NCBI GenBank assembly: GCA_949317995.1
Contig: OX439052.1
Location: 35,899,932-35,963,931 of the forward strand
DNA: 64,000 nt
Direction: 5' to 3'
Source of the DNA: Acholoe squamosa
Lineage: Eukaryota > Annelida > Polychaeta > Phyllodocida > Polynoidae
Both the position numbers and the translations under genes were made by a program. The notes under the pieces are model-generated. The model had not been told where the DNA came from. It saw nothing but the letters and a program-made list of their open reading frames with translations, and ran no database searches. Each line of letters starts with the position of its first letter. Within the stretch, counting starts at the first letter, position 1. Of the stretch, positions 1 through 10,514 are shown in pieces.

Positions 1-967
1 AGTCCTCTCACAAACTCAAAAGTTGCCCGTTTTCTAAAAGTCCAAAAGCATAATAATTCTTACAAGTTCCTTCATACAACCAGCATAAAGCAAAATATAT
101 GGTAATGACTTTTGATTTTTCGTTCACATACCTACATGGAGGGCCAGGTCAATTCTGCAAGAAGTGACCCTTTTGCAAAAATGTTCGCATTTCACCGACC
201 CCCCCCCCCCCCCCCCGTCCCTTTATATTGATTATTGAATTGGCCTTGTTAAACGTCAATTTTATCATGGATGGCCCATCTACAAAATGGGGCACCCCCG
301 TTCTTATAAGATCATACAAACTGCGATTTATAAGCGAAGTACTTCCGTAGTTACGGTAAATACTATCTTTATAATAGCTGGGCCAAATCATGGGCCAAAC
401 GTTATCCGGCGTTGGCAATGACAGCGGTGTTTCCAAAAATAGACCAGTCCGCCAAAACACGCGGGTACGCTGCCCAAGGCGGGACTCACAGTGTCTTCGA
501 GTAAAGGGAGAAAACAACCCATCAAACCTTAATCCTACCATCAAACAAATGATAAACGTCATCCATTCTATATCTGGTTGTGGATTATTGTGTAGGTGAG
601 CTTTCAAGCCCAGACTTACTGGAAATATACTTACCAGTTCAGCTAAAATCTAAAGCGGATAACGGAAGTAAGTTGGGTTTCTGCTGGTTCTCGGCAGTCT
701 GTTAATGGACGCTGGGGATAAGCGGGAGACGCCGCGTCTGACGCCGTTCATATGACGCCGTTCGTGTATTTTCCCGCGTTACAAAACGAAAATTCTGGTC
801 TCCAATTTGAATTGGATCAAAAAACTGTACCATTGTCCAGAATCCATCATGGGCTCCTATATATGTCTCATGATTACTCAACTCGGACACAGATCTTAAG
901 ACTTATCTAAAAACAAAGACAAAAAAAAGTATTTCATGACTTTCAGTCCCATTTTATCATACTGTCT
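1..967. other. No gene recognised
   Basis: This stretch holds only short open frames without recognisable motifs and a C-homopolymer near 200. It may be decayed repeat DNA. I see no splice-supported exon and no RNA gene. Confidence 0.5.
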
Positions 968-970
968 TTA

Positions 971-1300
971 GGGAGTGGTCATTATTTATCAACAGGGGGC
1001 GGGTGGTGGGTTTCCATGCAGATGCGTGGACATTTTTTACGCCCCCCCTCGACGACAGTCAAAATCTTTTGTGCCCCCCCCCCCTAACCGGAGGCACGGA
1101 GAATTTTCGCACCCCTCTTTGAGCTACAGTAGCGTGCAGGCTTTTTTGCTCAAAAGAGGGTAAATTTTGTTAGCCCCCCCCCCTCAAGAGGTGTCAAAAT
1201 TTTGTTAGCCCCCCCTCAGGAGGGGTCTGAAATTTTTACGCCCCCCCTCAAACCCACCATCCCCCCCCCCCCCCCCCGTTGATAAATAGTGACCACTCCC
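971..1300. repeat. MITE family A, copy 1 (PIF/Harbinger-like target site)
   Basis: The ends are inverted repeats: GGGAGTGGTCATTATTTATC at the left matches the reverse complement of the right end, GATAAATAGTGACCACTCCC, with one mismatch. The flanks are TTA on both sides (968-970 and 1301-1303), which fits the TWA target duplication of PIF/Harbinger elements. The interior is C-rich low complexity with no coding capacity. Copies 2 and 3 are at 49184 and 62601. Confidence 0.8.
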
Positions 1301-1303
1301 TTA

Positions 1304-1681
1304 GGGGACTTCCACAAAATTTTCAATAGTTCAGTTCTATGATGACAGACAAAGAGATGAAAAATGAAGTGTTGTGGAACAATAAGCATATCACATCGAA
1401 TAGATCCCCATTATCCTGGAGGAATTGGTATGAGGCTGGTATTGTGTGTGTTCAGGATATTCTGAACGATGGTACTGGTACCTTCATGTCTGAAATCCAA
1501 ATCGCAGAAAAATACAATATACCCTGTAATTTTATGCAAGCACTACAAATTCGCTTAAGCATCCCTAGTGGATGGCGGACTGCCATCATTGATGGCACAA
1601 TTGTGGATGCAGACACCATTTATATTCTTGACAGCTCCCCAAAACCAGTCAATCTTCTACAACTATCTTCCAAAAATCTAT
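1304..1681 (+). pseudogene. L1/Tx1-type LINE ORF2, C-terminal part, left fragment
   Basis: The open frame from 1339 carries the pattern found between the reverse transcriptase and the C-terminal zinc motif of L1-like ORF2 proteins: NWYEAGIVCVQDILNDGTG, then MSEIQIAEKYNI, then MQALQIRLSIPSGWR. The frame is interrupted after 1681 by the LTR retrotransposon and resumes in the same phase at 13182. The 5' side is cut off next to the MITE at 971-1300, so only the last part of ORF2 is present. The family assignment rests on motif resemblance. That the two pieces are one LINE follows from the shared CTAT duplication and the preserved phase. Confidence 0.75.
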
Positions 1682-2031
1682 TGTAACGGTATGTGAGATG
1701 CGGGTAATAGAGAAACAACACAACAGCTGCCCTTACAGTTGTAAGGAGGCTTGGCCTCATATATTGTAAACCGATTAGTAAGTACAACAGGTTGGAACAT
1801 CAATTTTCATCAAGCTGGGACTATAACGGCCTTCCTTCAGCCGTATCACTGCGGGTAAGGCTGGTACGACCTGTACCAGTTGGAGCCTTGGATACGACTG
1901 GGGAGGCGACGCCCTGCAGCCACTTATATAGTGCTGCCCGAGGCGCGCCCCCTGGTGGAGTGAGGCCGAACCACCGTTACCCACAGCGCTACCCACCGAG
2001 TTACCCGCAGCAGCCTAGCGCTATCACTACA
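1682..2031 (-). repeat. 3' LTR of the retrotransposon
   Basis: It is a 350-bp direct repeat of 12828-13177. Read on the minus strand it begins TGTAGTGATAGCGCTAGG and ends CCGTTACA, the usual TG...CA termini. A TATATAAG box lies within it (plus-strand cttatata near 1923). Confidence 0.93.
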
Positions 2032-2040
2032 CTCTCCCCT
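2032..2040 (-). other. Polypurine tract
   Basis: On the minus strand the nine bases AGGGGAGAG directly precede the 3' LTR. A purine run at exactly this place is the expected plus-strand primer of an LTR retrotransposon. Confidence 0.7.
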
Positions 2041-3105
2041 CGTTATTTACACATATGACTGATACAAAAAGAGGGAGGTGTACTACTACTTTAAGTTAAC
2101 AGTAAAGGTAAACAGATATATCGCAAAACGGCGTCCCCTATCACGCCAACTACTTGAGGAGCTACTAAATAAACAGCTGGTGCAACTCGAACTTAACAGC
2201 TCCTCCAAACGATCCAGTGACGACTTGGGGGTAAACGGATGAACTGTCTAATAACCAGGATCACAAGGCGGATCTAAACTCGAACAAAAACTCCACTTGT
2301 ATAGTCCTTGACTACTCCTGTATGCCATCCTCCAGTTCGGCTGAGATGTGGCCACCGCCAGAACCACCCTGGTTCCAGGACGCTTGCCGGACGTGTCTGC
2401 CCGCTCGGGGGACCTCACGCCGTCCACCAGGTCCACTACTGCAGTGGGGCAGCAGGGGCCTGATCCTCCTGCAAAGAGACAACAACGATTATCATCCCTT
2501 CCAGGCCTCAAAACTCGTGGGCGTCCCCCTACTTTCCCCCCCCCCCTGGGTTCTCGCAGCTGTACCTTAGAAGGAGGGGTCCTTAAGTTATCACAGTAAA
2601 TCATTCGAGAATTACTACCCATGATCATGACATCTTATATCTAGAATGCATCGGTATGGGGGCTAGACATACGCTTAGTCACTCACTGGGGACGGGGGGT
2701 CCTCCTGCGATGGGCGTTCCGTCTGTGTCGACTGCTCCGGGCGGCTCCGACGACACCACCGGGTCGAGGTGTGAGACGAAGTCTCCACCGTGTTGTGGTC
2801 GATGACCCGGCAGCGGGAACTAATGTCTCCCGCGACCGACCCATACTCCTGGCCCAGGTCCTGGGGTGGCACAAGGTAGGCGGCAAAGCGCTCCAAGGGG
2901 GTGGGTTGACGGCCCACCACATGCCACCAGGGCATGTCCACAAAGACCCCAGAGGATGCTCCTGTAGTCTCAGGCGGGCCTGGCGGACGGCGGCAGCGCC
3001 GTGCACTAGTCGGGGTCCCCCAGAAGGAGGACCACGGGGCCGGACCGGAGGGTGCTGCAGGTGCCTTACGGGTCTTGGGGCCATCCCTCGGGGCTGGGGC
3101 TGGTT

Positions 3106-4265
3106 GGCGGGGTGCTCCGCCACGCCTTTCCCTCGGCCTCCCTGTCTTGTCTTTCCGCGGAGAGGCTGGAGGGGTCCGCCACTCCGGGGGCAGAGGAACC
3201 GACTCCTCGTCGGAGGGACAGAGGAGACAGCTCAGCTGGGCCTTTGTCACCGCCTCCAGAGCCGCTCTTTCCTTGGGTAAGATGCTGCCTCCGGGCCAGC
3301 GCTGGGTTGGAGCGGGGGCGGGAGGTGTGGGCCTGGTCCCGATGATGTTGAATTGGACGGGACTAACCTTATCCCAGGCCTGGTGCAAGCCTGCAAACTC
3401 CTCGGCAGACATAGTGATGGGGGTCACCACCCGGGTCATGCCGGGAACCTCTGCCACCGCCTCTAGCTGCTCCTCCGTCAGTATTACATGCGGCTGGCCA
3501 GTAAGGGGGTCGAGCAGGGGTTGAGGTGAAAGGTAGACCTGAGAGGCCAGGAGGTTGGCTACCGCTACCTCGGTCTCTTCCCAGTCCAGGACCTCGGACC
3601 CCACCGGATCCGTGCGGTTGCTAGGGGACGGTGGAGGCGCTCCCGAACAGTGTGGCAGTTCGTCGGGGGTGGCAATCCCCATGGTGGCGGGGTGCTCCGC
3701 CACGCCTTTCCCTCGGCCTCCCTGTCTTGTCTTTCCGCGGAGAGGCTGGAGGGGTCCGCCACTCCGGGGGCAGAGGAACCGACTCCTCGTCGGAGGGACA
3801 GAGGAGACAGCTCAGCTGGGCCTTTGTCACCGCCTCCAGAGCCGCTCTTTCCTTGGGTAAGATGCTGCCTCCGGGCCAGCGCTGGGTTGGAGCGGGGGCG
3901 GGAGGTGTGGGCCTGGTCCCGATGATGTTGAATTGGACGGGACTAACCTTATCCCAGGCCTGGTGCAAGCCTGCAAACTCCTCGGCAGACATAGTGATGG
4001 GGGTCACCACCCGGGTCATGCCGGGAACCTCTGCCACCGCCTCTAGCTGCTCCTCCGTCAGTATTACATGCGGCTGGCCAGTAAGGGGGTCGAGCAGGGG
4101 TTGAGGTGAAAGGTAGACCTGAGAGGCCAGGAGGTTGGCTACCGCTACCTCGGTCTCTTCCCAGTCCAGGACCTCGGACCCCACCGGATCCGTGCGGTTG
4201 CTAGGGGACGGTGGAGGCGCTCCCGAACAGTGTGGCAGTTCGTCGGGGGTGGCAATCCCCATGGT
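3106..4265. repeat. 580-bp tandem duplication
   Basis: The segment 3106-3685 is followed directly by a copy at 3686-4265 that looks identical by eye. The offset is 580 bases throughout, for example GGTGCTCCGC at 3111 and 3691. 580 is not a multiple of three, so the frame changes after the duplication. Apparent identity means either a young event or an assembly artefact. Confidence 0.9.
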
Positions 4266-5778
4266 GGCCCCCTGCTCCGGGTGGATTTGGATGTGTGCGT
4301 CCGACCCTGCCCCAACCAGGAGGGTAAGCTGTGCACTACGCTCCAGGCTGGGCTCATCAGGCGCAGACCCCGTATGGGCCCCCCTCTGGTCCCCCAGCGA
4401 GTCCTCCTCCAGGGATGTACTTCCACTACATCCCCCGACTGCCGGCTGCTCACGGAGTTGCTCGGCAGCAACAGGGTACCGATGGGGTTGGAAGAGGAAC
4501 CGGTGTGGGTGGCAGTGGACGGCTCCTTGTCATCATGGAGCTGAGCCACCCTAGAGGTGACGCTGGGACCGTCGGGCGCAGTCCCCGTACCAACCCCCCT
4601 CAGACCCTCCGACACCTCCCCTTGTAGGATGATGGAGGGGAGCTCCTCCGAGACTGTCATGACCTCCGCCTCTCCCAGCTGGTGGTGGCGCTGGGGAGTG
4701 CTGGCAGGATGGGCGCTATCCTCCTGAAGCTGGTCCTGAGTCTCCCCCTCCTGGGCCGCATCCCCTGGCTGCTGACGGAGTCACTTGGCAGCACCGGGGT
4801 ACCGGCGGGGTGAGGAGAGGAACTGGGGTGGGTAGGGGTGGACGGCTTCCCACCGTCTTCCCCAACCACTGTAGCCTCCTCGCTGGTAGGGCAGAAGGTG
4901 GTAAGCTCTGTGCCGGGAGTAGGGTGGGAGGGAGGCGCTACTTCGGTATGAAGTACCTCGTCTGCCTCCTCGTCTGTACTGAGCTCCGCCTGCTGGTAAG
5001 TCACTGGGGTTGGCTCCTGGGGGCGGGACGTTGACTCCGAGAGGAGCAACCGCATCTCCGCACGTCGAGCGTCCATGCCTTCACCCCCCTCTCCCCCCGC
5101 CAGGTAGGCGGCCAGCAGAGTTTTAATGTCCGTGCTGCTCAACTCCGCCGCCTGGGACAGGGTCCCCGCGGAGGGCCCGAAGGCGACCACGGTTTTCACG
5201 GCGGTGTCTACTGGTTGAGGTCCTTCCTCGAGGTCTCCGACCCTCCCTGCTGAGGAGGGGTGGCCTGGCGGTGCTTTTCCGTGGGCCTAGTCGGCTCCCT
5301 GTCAGGTAGGGGCAGGGGCCTACTACCAGAGGAACTTGTCACTGTCGGCTTCGCCGGACTACGCTCCTTTGCCTTACTAGTGGGGGTCGCCGGCATCCTC
5401 ACCTTCTTGGAGGGGGGAGGCCCTGGATGACTCCCTAGCAGTGCTAGCCTTCCTCTTGGTCTGGGGGATCCGGACCTGAGGAGGAGCCTGACTAGGCCCC
5501 TTACTACCGGGGAGACGGGACCGGGAGCGACCTTCCGGGGTAGCGGCCTTCTTCCGGGAACCAACGGCACCCTTGGAGGTGGAGGGGGCCACTGGGGATC
5601 CCAACTGGATGGAAGGTGAGGCTCCTAAGTTGTGGCCACCCCTGGGGTCGGACATTTCCTTGACTGTGGAGGCAGAGGGGGACCGGCGCCGGGTCGCGGA
5701 AGCGCGGGGCTTCCGAGGGAACTCCTTTTCCGGGGCACCCTCTTCCTCCTCCCCCTCGGACGATCCCTGGGGGTCAGG

Positions 5779-6510
5779 CGATGATCGAGCCGCTTTTCTG
5801 TCTTCCTCCCCCCGTGGTTTGCGGCTGTTCCAGCCTCTTTTCCACCCCCCTCCGTGTGCAGGGCTTGGCGCTCGACTGCGGGTAACGCGGCTCGCGGTTC
5901 TGCTGCTGATGGGCCGCGTGGGGCTCGCTGAACGACTGCGGGTAAGCCGCCGATCGGGCCGCTTTTCCTTCTTCCTCCCCCCGCTTTTTCCGGCTGTTCC
6001 AGCCACTTTTTCATTCCCTCCGCGTGCAGGGCTCGGCAATCGACTGCGGGTAAATTCAGCTCGCGGTTCTGCTGCTGCCGACCCGCGTGGGGCTCACTGA
6101 CCGACTGCGGCTAAGGTGACGATCGGGCGGCTTTTCCGTCTTCCTCCCCCGGTGGTTTGCGGCTGTTCCAGCCTCTTTTCCACCCCTTCCGCGTGCAGGG
6201 CTCGCCGAACGGCTGCAGGTAGGGCGCTTTGCAATTCTGCTGCTGCCGACCCACGTGGGGCTCGCTGAACGACTGCGGGTAAGCCGCCGATCGGGCCGCT
6301 TTTCCTTCTTCCTCCCCCCATGGATTGCGGCTGTTCCAGCCTCTTTTCCACCCCGTCCGCGTGCAGGGCTCGCTGAACGACTGCGGGTTGCCGCGTGGCA
6401 CTTTTCGACCGACTGCGGGTAAAACGCTTTGCGGTTCTGCTGCTGCCGGGCCGCGTGGGGCTTTCTGACCGACTGCGGGTAACGCGGGTAATGCGGGTAA
6501 CGCGGTTTTC
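5779..6510. repeat. About 170-bp minisatellite, four units
   Basis: Units start near 5779, 5952, 6120 and 6288. Each carries cgatcgggccgcttttcc, then ggctgttccagcc, then gcgtgcagggctcg, then cgactgcgggtaa. On the minus strand they encode repeats such as GWKRGWNSR and GKAARS in the extra 3' region of the LTR element. Units differ by scattered substitutions, so this array is older than the 580-bp duplication. Confidence 0.8.
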
Positions 6511-7046
6511 GGCCGTTCCAGCCTTTTTTTTACCCAGAGTGCGGGTAACGCCACCCGTACCAGGGGACAATCTGTTTGAAAGCACTCCCAGGGGATACTT
6601 CCCTCTGTAGCTGTTGCAAGGGGGAGACAGACTGATTTCGGTGAGTGGGAGATTGCCCTCTCCCTCTTCCCCTTCCTCGAGCTGCCACCCCTCCTTTCCA
6701 CGCCCTTTTCTTCAGACTGCTCCCTTGGGAAGTGGTTTCCTCTCTTTCCCTGCACTCTTGCACAACTGTCTTCACCTTTGGGACAACGTACGATTTGATT
6801 TGCCTCTTTTTACTTGGCATAACTGCTGACCTCTGTCCCAGCCGGTCCCAAACAGACATGGCACTCTCCTTGATGTTGATCGGCCAGAGGGGACGCTGCA
6901 GGTAACGGCACCACGCTGGTGGGTAACAGCGGGTAAGCGGGTAAAAGTGGGTAAGTGGGTAAAAGCGGGTAACGCTCTCCCCCCTCAAGAGAATCGCTCC
7001 TCCCTCTTGCAGCTCTAGACTTCGGGTGCGGACACACCTGACCTGC

Positions 7047-8615
7047 TCAGCACCCACCTTTCCTCCCGGGTCGGAGGGGGGAAGGTGGGGGGGGGACTAC
7101 CTTGATAGAGTCCGAGTGCACTATCTTAGCTTTCCGGCCCTGTTTTATTTCATACAAGGACCCAGAAAGGAGTCTGGTTATCTCCCAGGGCCCCATCCAC
7201 ACACTTTGCAATTTAGGACACAACCCTTTCGTCCGAATAGGATGCAAATAGTACACCGTGTCCCCCACCTCCGCAGTCCTTTCTCTAGCATGCAAGTTGT
7301 AATTCTTTTCTTGTCTGGCCACCGCAGTCCCCAAAGATGAGAGCGCCACCTCATGTGCTCTAGCCAGGGACCTTTGAAGGCCCGCCATGTAGCCAGCGGC
7401 CCCTTCCCCTGTCCTTTCTTCCCTTTCCGGATAGAGGACAGTGAGGGGGGTCATAGTCTCCCGCCCCAGCATCATCACATTTGGCGTAACCCCTGTGGAG
7501 GAGTGGGCGGAGGCCCGATATGCCGCAAGGGCAAAGGGCAATTGGAGGTCCCAGTCGGACTGGTCTTGCGCCACAGTGGCTGCCAGAAGGGCCTCGATGG
7601 TCCGGTTGGCTCGCTCCACCAGACCATCGGATTTCGGGTTGAAGGCGCAGGTTCGTGTTTGCCGTACTTCCATAAGCGACACAACTTCCCGGAAGAGCCG
7701 ACTTTGGAAGTTTCTTCCCTGGTCCGAGTGGAGCGTAGCCGGCAGACCTAGCCGACAAACTACTGTCTCCACAAAGACCCGCGCCACCGTGGCCGCCTCC
7801 TGGTTGGGGATAGCTACGGCCTCCGCCCACTTAGTCAGGTAGTCCACCATGACCACAACGTACCTGTTCCCCCGGATCGTGAGCGGCAGGGGGCCCATGA
7901 CGTCCACTGCCATACGCTCCATAGGGAGGGCTACCGGGACATGACCCATTCTCACACGATGGGGTCCTGGAGGGGGCTTCCGGGCCAGGCACTGGGGGCA
8001 GGTGGCCACCCAGTACGTTAGGTCCCGCCTGAACTCAGGCCAGTACCATCGTTCGGAACACTTTCGAATCGTACGGTCACGCCCAAAGTGACCGATGACG
8101 CCCTCACCATGGCATGACTCCCACACCTCCCGCCAGCTCTTTGCGGGGACAAGTATCTGGAAGTGGCGGGTGGTGCCTGGGAGGAACCACCACCAGCCCA
8201 AGAGGCCGTCCTTTAACGCGAGCCTCTGCAGTTGTGCTGCCAGGGCCCGAACTGGGTAGGGCTCCCCCCTCAAGTCTGTCGAGGAGGGGGTGGACCCGTC
8301 CCGCACCCAGGCATAGGCCTTCCCTAGGATGGGATCGGCTTCCTGGTCAGTACGCCACTCCTCCCGTACTGAGTCCACCTTGTCAGGATCGGAGGACCCT
8401 CCCCGGGTCAGAGCCTGCACGTAGGCCACGGGACCCTCCTCCCCCAGGATCTCCCTGGGACCATCATTAGCACGTCCGCACTGCCGACAAGGTATGCCCG
8501 AAAGCCCGTCTGCATTGCCATGGCGACAGCCGGGTCGGTGCTCCACCCGGAAATTGAACATGTCGAGTACCTGCAGCCACCGGGCCACCTGACCTTCTGG
8601 TTCCTTGAAGGCCAT
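7047..8615 (-). CDS. Retrotransposon integrase (C-terminal part of pol)
   Basis: The frame codes 522 residues and catalyses insertion of element DNA. Residues 1-40 are the end of RNase H, including the HGNADGLSG motif. The HHCC zinc motif uses H169, H176, C206 and C209. The DDE core has D238 (VDVMGPLP), D298 (LHSDQG) and E334 (GLVERANR), with 35 residues between the last two as in retroviral-type integrases. A GPWEITRLL stretch near the C-terminus resembles the GPY/F module. No chromodomain is visible. The ATG used here is only the first in this frame; the protein would be made as part of a pol polyprotein, and upstream frameshifts now break that link. All catalytic residues are intact. Confidence 0.9.
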   Translation of the reverse strand: MAFKEPEGQVARWLQVLDMFNFRVEHRPGCRHGNADGLSGIPCRQCGRANDGPREILGEEGPVAYVQALTRGGSSDPDKVDSVREEWRTDQEADPILGKAYAWVRDGSTPSSTDLRGEPYPVRALAAQLQRLALKDGLLGWWWFLPGTTRHFQILVPAKSWREVWESCHGEGVIGHFGRDRTIRKCSERWYWPEFRRDLTYWVATCPQCLARKPPPGPHRVRMGHVPVALPMERMAVDVMGPLPLTIRGNRYVVVMVDYLTKWAEAVAIPNQEAATVARVFVETVVCRLGLPATLHSDQGRNFQSRLFREVVSLMEVRQTRTCAFNPKSDGLVERANRTIEALLAATVAQDQSDWDLQLPFALAAYRASAHSSTGVTPNVMMLGRETMTPLTVLYPEREERTGEGAAGYMAGLQRSLARAHEVALSSLGTAVARQEKNYNLHARERTAEVGDTVYYLHPIRTKGLCPKLQSVWMGPWEITRLLSGSLYEIKQGRKAKIVHSDSIKVVPPPPSPLRPGRKGGC

Positions 8616-10440
8616 AACCCACTTGAGCGCAGCGTGGTCCGTCCAGATGAGGACATGCCGGCCAAGTAGATAATGGCGGAACTTTTTGAGGCCGAAGACA
8701 ACTGCAAGCAGCTCCCGACGTGTTTTGTCAGTGTCCGACTTCCGTAGGAGAGGACCACCTCCCCGGCGTCCTGGTTTTGGGACAAGACAGCGCCTAGTCC
8801 CGTGTCAGAGGCGTCCGTATCCAGAAGGATCTGGCCTTCTTCCTGCGGATACCCCAGCACGGGGGCTTGCGAGAGTAACCTTTTTACTTCCCAGAAAGCC
8901 AGCTCACACTCCTCAGTCCACCGGAACACTTTTCCTTTATCTGCCAAGGTGGTCAGAGGCTTTGCGATAGTTGCAAAATCGGGGATAGAGCTCAGGTAGT
9001 AGCCTGCAAGCCCGAGAAAGCTCCGGACCTCCGTCAGTGTGAGGGGGGTGGGCCATTCTCGCACTGCCGAGACCTTCGCTGGGCCTTGCTAACCACGTGA
9101 CCTAGGAAGTGGACCTTTGGCTTTGCCAGATGACATTTGGAAGGCTTCACTTTTAATCCCGCCGTTTCCAACCAGGACAAGATCTCCCCTAACCTGGATA
9201 AATGCTCCTCGAAGGAGCGGGAGAAAACTACAATATCGTCCAGATAGACCAGGCAGGATGTCCACTGTAGTCCCCGCATGGCCACCTCCATCAGGCGCTC
9301 AAAGGTACTGGGGGCATTACACAGGCCAAATGGCATGACTGTGAACTGGTAGAGCCCCCGGTGAGTGATGAACGCAGTCTTCTCTCGGTCCTCCGGGGCC
9401 ATGGCCACCTGCCAATATCCACTGACCAGGTCCATGGTGAAAATCCACTCGGACCCAGCACGGGTATCAAGGCCATCGTCGATCCGGGGCAAGGGATAGG
9501 CGTCTTTGATGGTAGCCGGTAGTCCACGCAGAAGCGCATGGACCCATCCTTCTTGCGGACCAGGACTACCGGCAACGCCCAGGGACCTTCCGCAGGTTCT
9601 ATAGTGCCAGACTCCAGCATCTTATCGACTTCAGTGTCGACCAAAGCCCTTCGGTGAGGGGCCAGCCTGCGGGGCAGCAGTTTGATGGGCGGGTGGTCAC
9701 CCGTCCGGATCCGATGTTGGACCAGGGTGGCCCTCCAGATGTCCCCTGGCTCCAACTAAAACGCTGCCGAATGACCCCTGACTAAGGAGGACAACCTCTC
9801 CCCGCTAGTGCCCTCTACCAGCTTTTCGACCACTGCCTCCACCCGTGGGTCTCCGGAGGAGACCACACGGCACTGGGCGGGAGGGGCGTCCCCCTCTTCT
9901 CCATCTTCCTCTCCTCCTTCGTCTGGTATCTCCCCCACCTCCTCCATGGAGGCCAGCTCCATGTCTCTGTAAATAACCACTGGATCCTGGCCCGGGTTGT
10001 ATAGGCGCAGAGGTGCTCCTCCCTCGGTGGGGTCAATGAGGCCCTCCCCACGAGGAAGCCCCTGTCGGTCTCCTTTTCCCGGAGTCCCTCCACTAGCCCC
10101 ACGTGTCCACCGGGCCACTTGCCTACCACATGACCTTCCACCACCGTCTCTGCTCCGGGGGCTAGAACGTCCGTGCTCCCACTAACCATCCGGCAGGACA
10201 CTGTGGCACCTAGAGGTGGCCCCGTCTCCCTGGAGACGACCAATTTCTCCCCCGCCATATCCACTAGTTCCCAGTGTTAGTGCCGTGTCGAACTGTCCAC
10301 TCAGCCCCCATGGCGCCTCCACCAGGTGAGGGACAGAAGATTCACGGTAGCGCCCGTGTCCACCAGACACTGTATGGGCCTACCCCCGACCTCCCCCTCT
10401 ACCAGGAGCCCTGCCCCCCCTAACTCTAGTCTGCCTCTTA
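8408..10440 (-). pseudogene. Retrotransposon protease, reverse transcriptase and RNase H, frameshifted
   Basis: On the minus strand near 10363-10349 the motif LVDTGATVN is the aspartic-protease active site. A spacer in other frames follows, then reverse transcriptase from about 9755: KKDGSMRFCVDYR, then in a shifted frame FTMDLVSGYWQV, MPFGLCNAPSTF and the catalytic LVYLDDIVVF near 9235-9250, then LGHVVS. After another shift at about 9064 come FLGLAGYY and the RNase H motif LLDTDASDTGLGAVLS. The piece runs into the integrase frame. At least three phase changes separate these blocks, so it cannot make a full polyprotein as it stands. Domain order and motifs are those of Ty3/gypsy pol. Confidence 0.9.
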
Positions 10441-10514
10441 TTTCGACAACCTCTCGCACCTCATTTCCGGTCCTGACTTGGCAGTCAGCCAGGACCGGCT
10501 CTAGTTTTCCGCCA

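Larger units (their letters stand above)
2675..6859 (-). pseudogene. Extra 3' region of the LTR element, repetitive open frames
   Basis: Downstream of integrase the minus strand keeps long open frames in changing phases. The first plausible start is the ATG at 6859, inside the end of the integrase frame: MSVWDRLGQ, then a basic stretch MPSKKRQIKSYVVPKVK and an arginine-glycine run (GRGRGRG), which suggests nucleic-acid binding. Next come S/R/P-rich repeats (5779-6510), acidic and proline-rich segments, and an open frame ending at 2675 that spans an exact 580-bp duplication. I see no transmembrane segment or envelope-like signature. This could be a third ORF of the element, broken by frameshifts, or non-coding GC-rich repeat that stays open by composition. 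No function is assigned. Confidence 0.4.

Noticed and set aside
2771-4554. Plus-strand open frames of 100-196 codons within the LTR element
   Set aside because: They are GC-rich shadows with no motif, opposite to the element's own minus-strand orientation.
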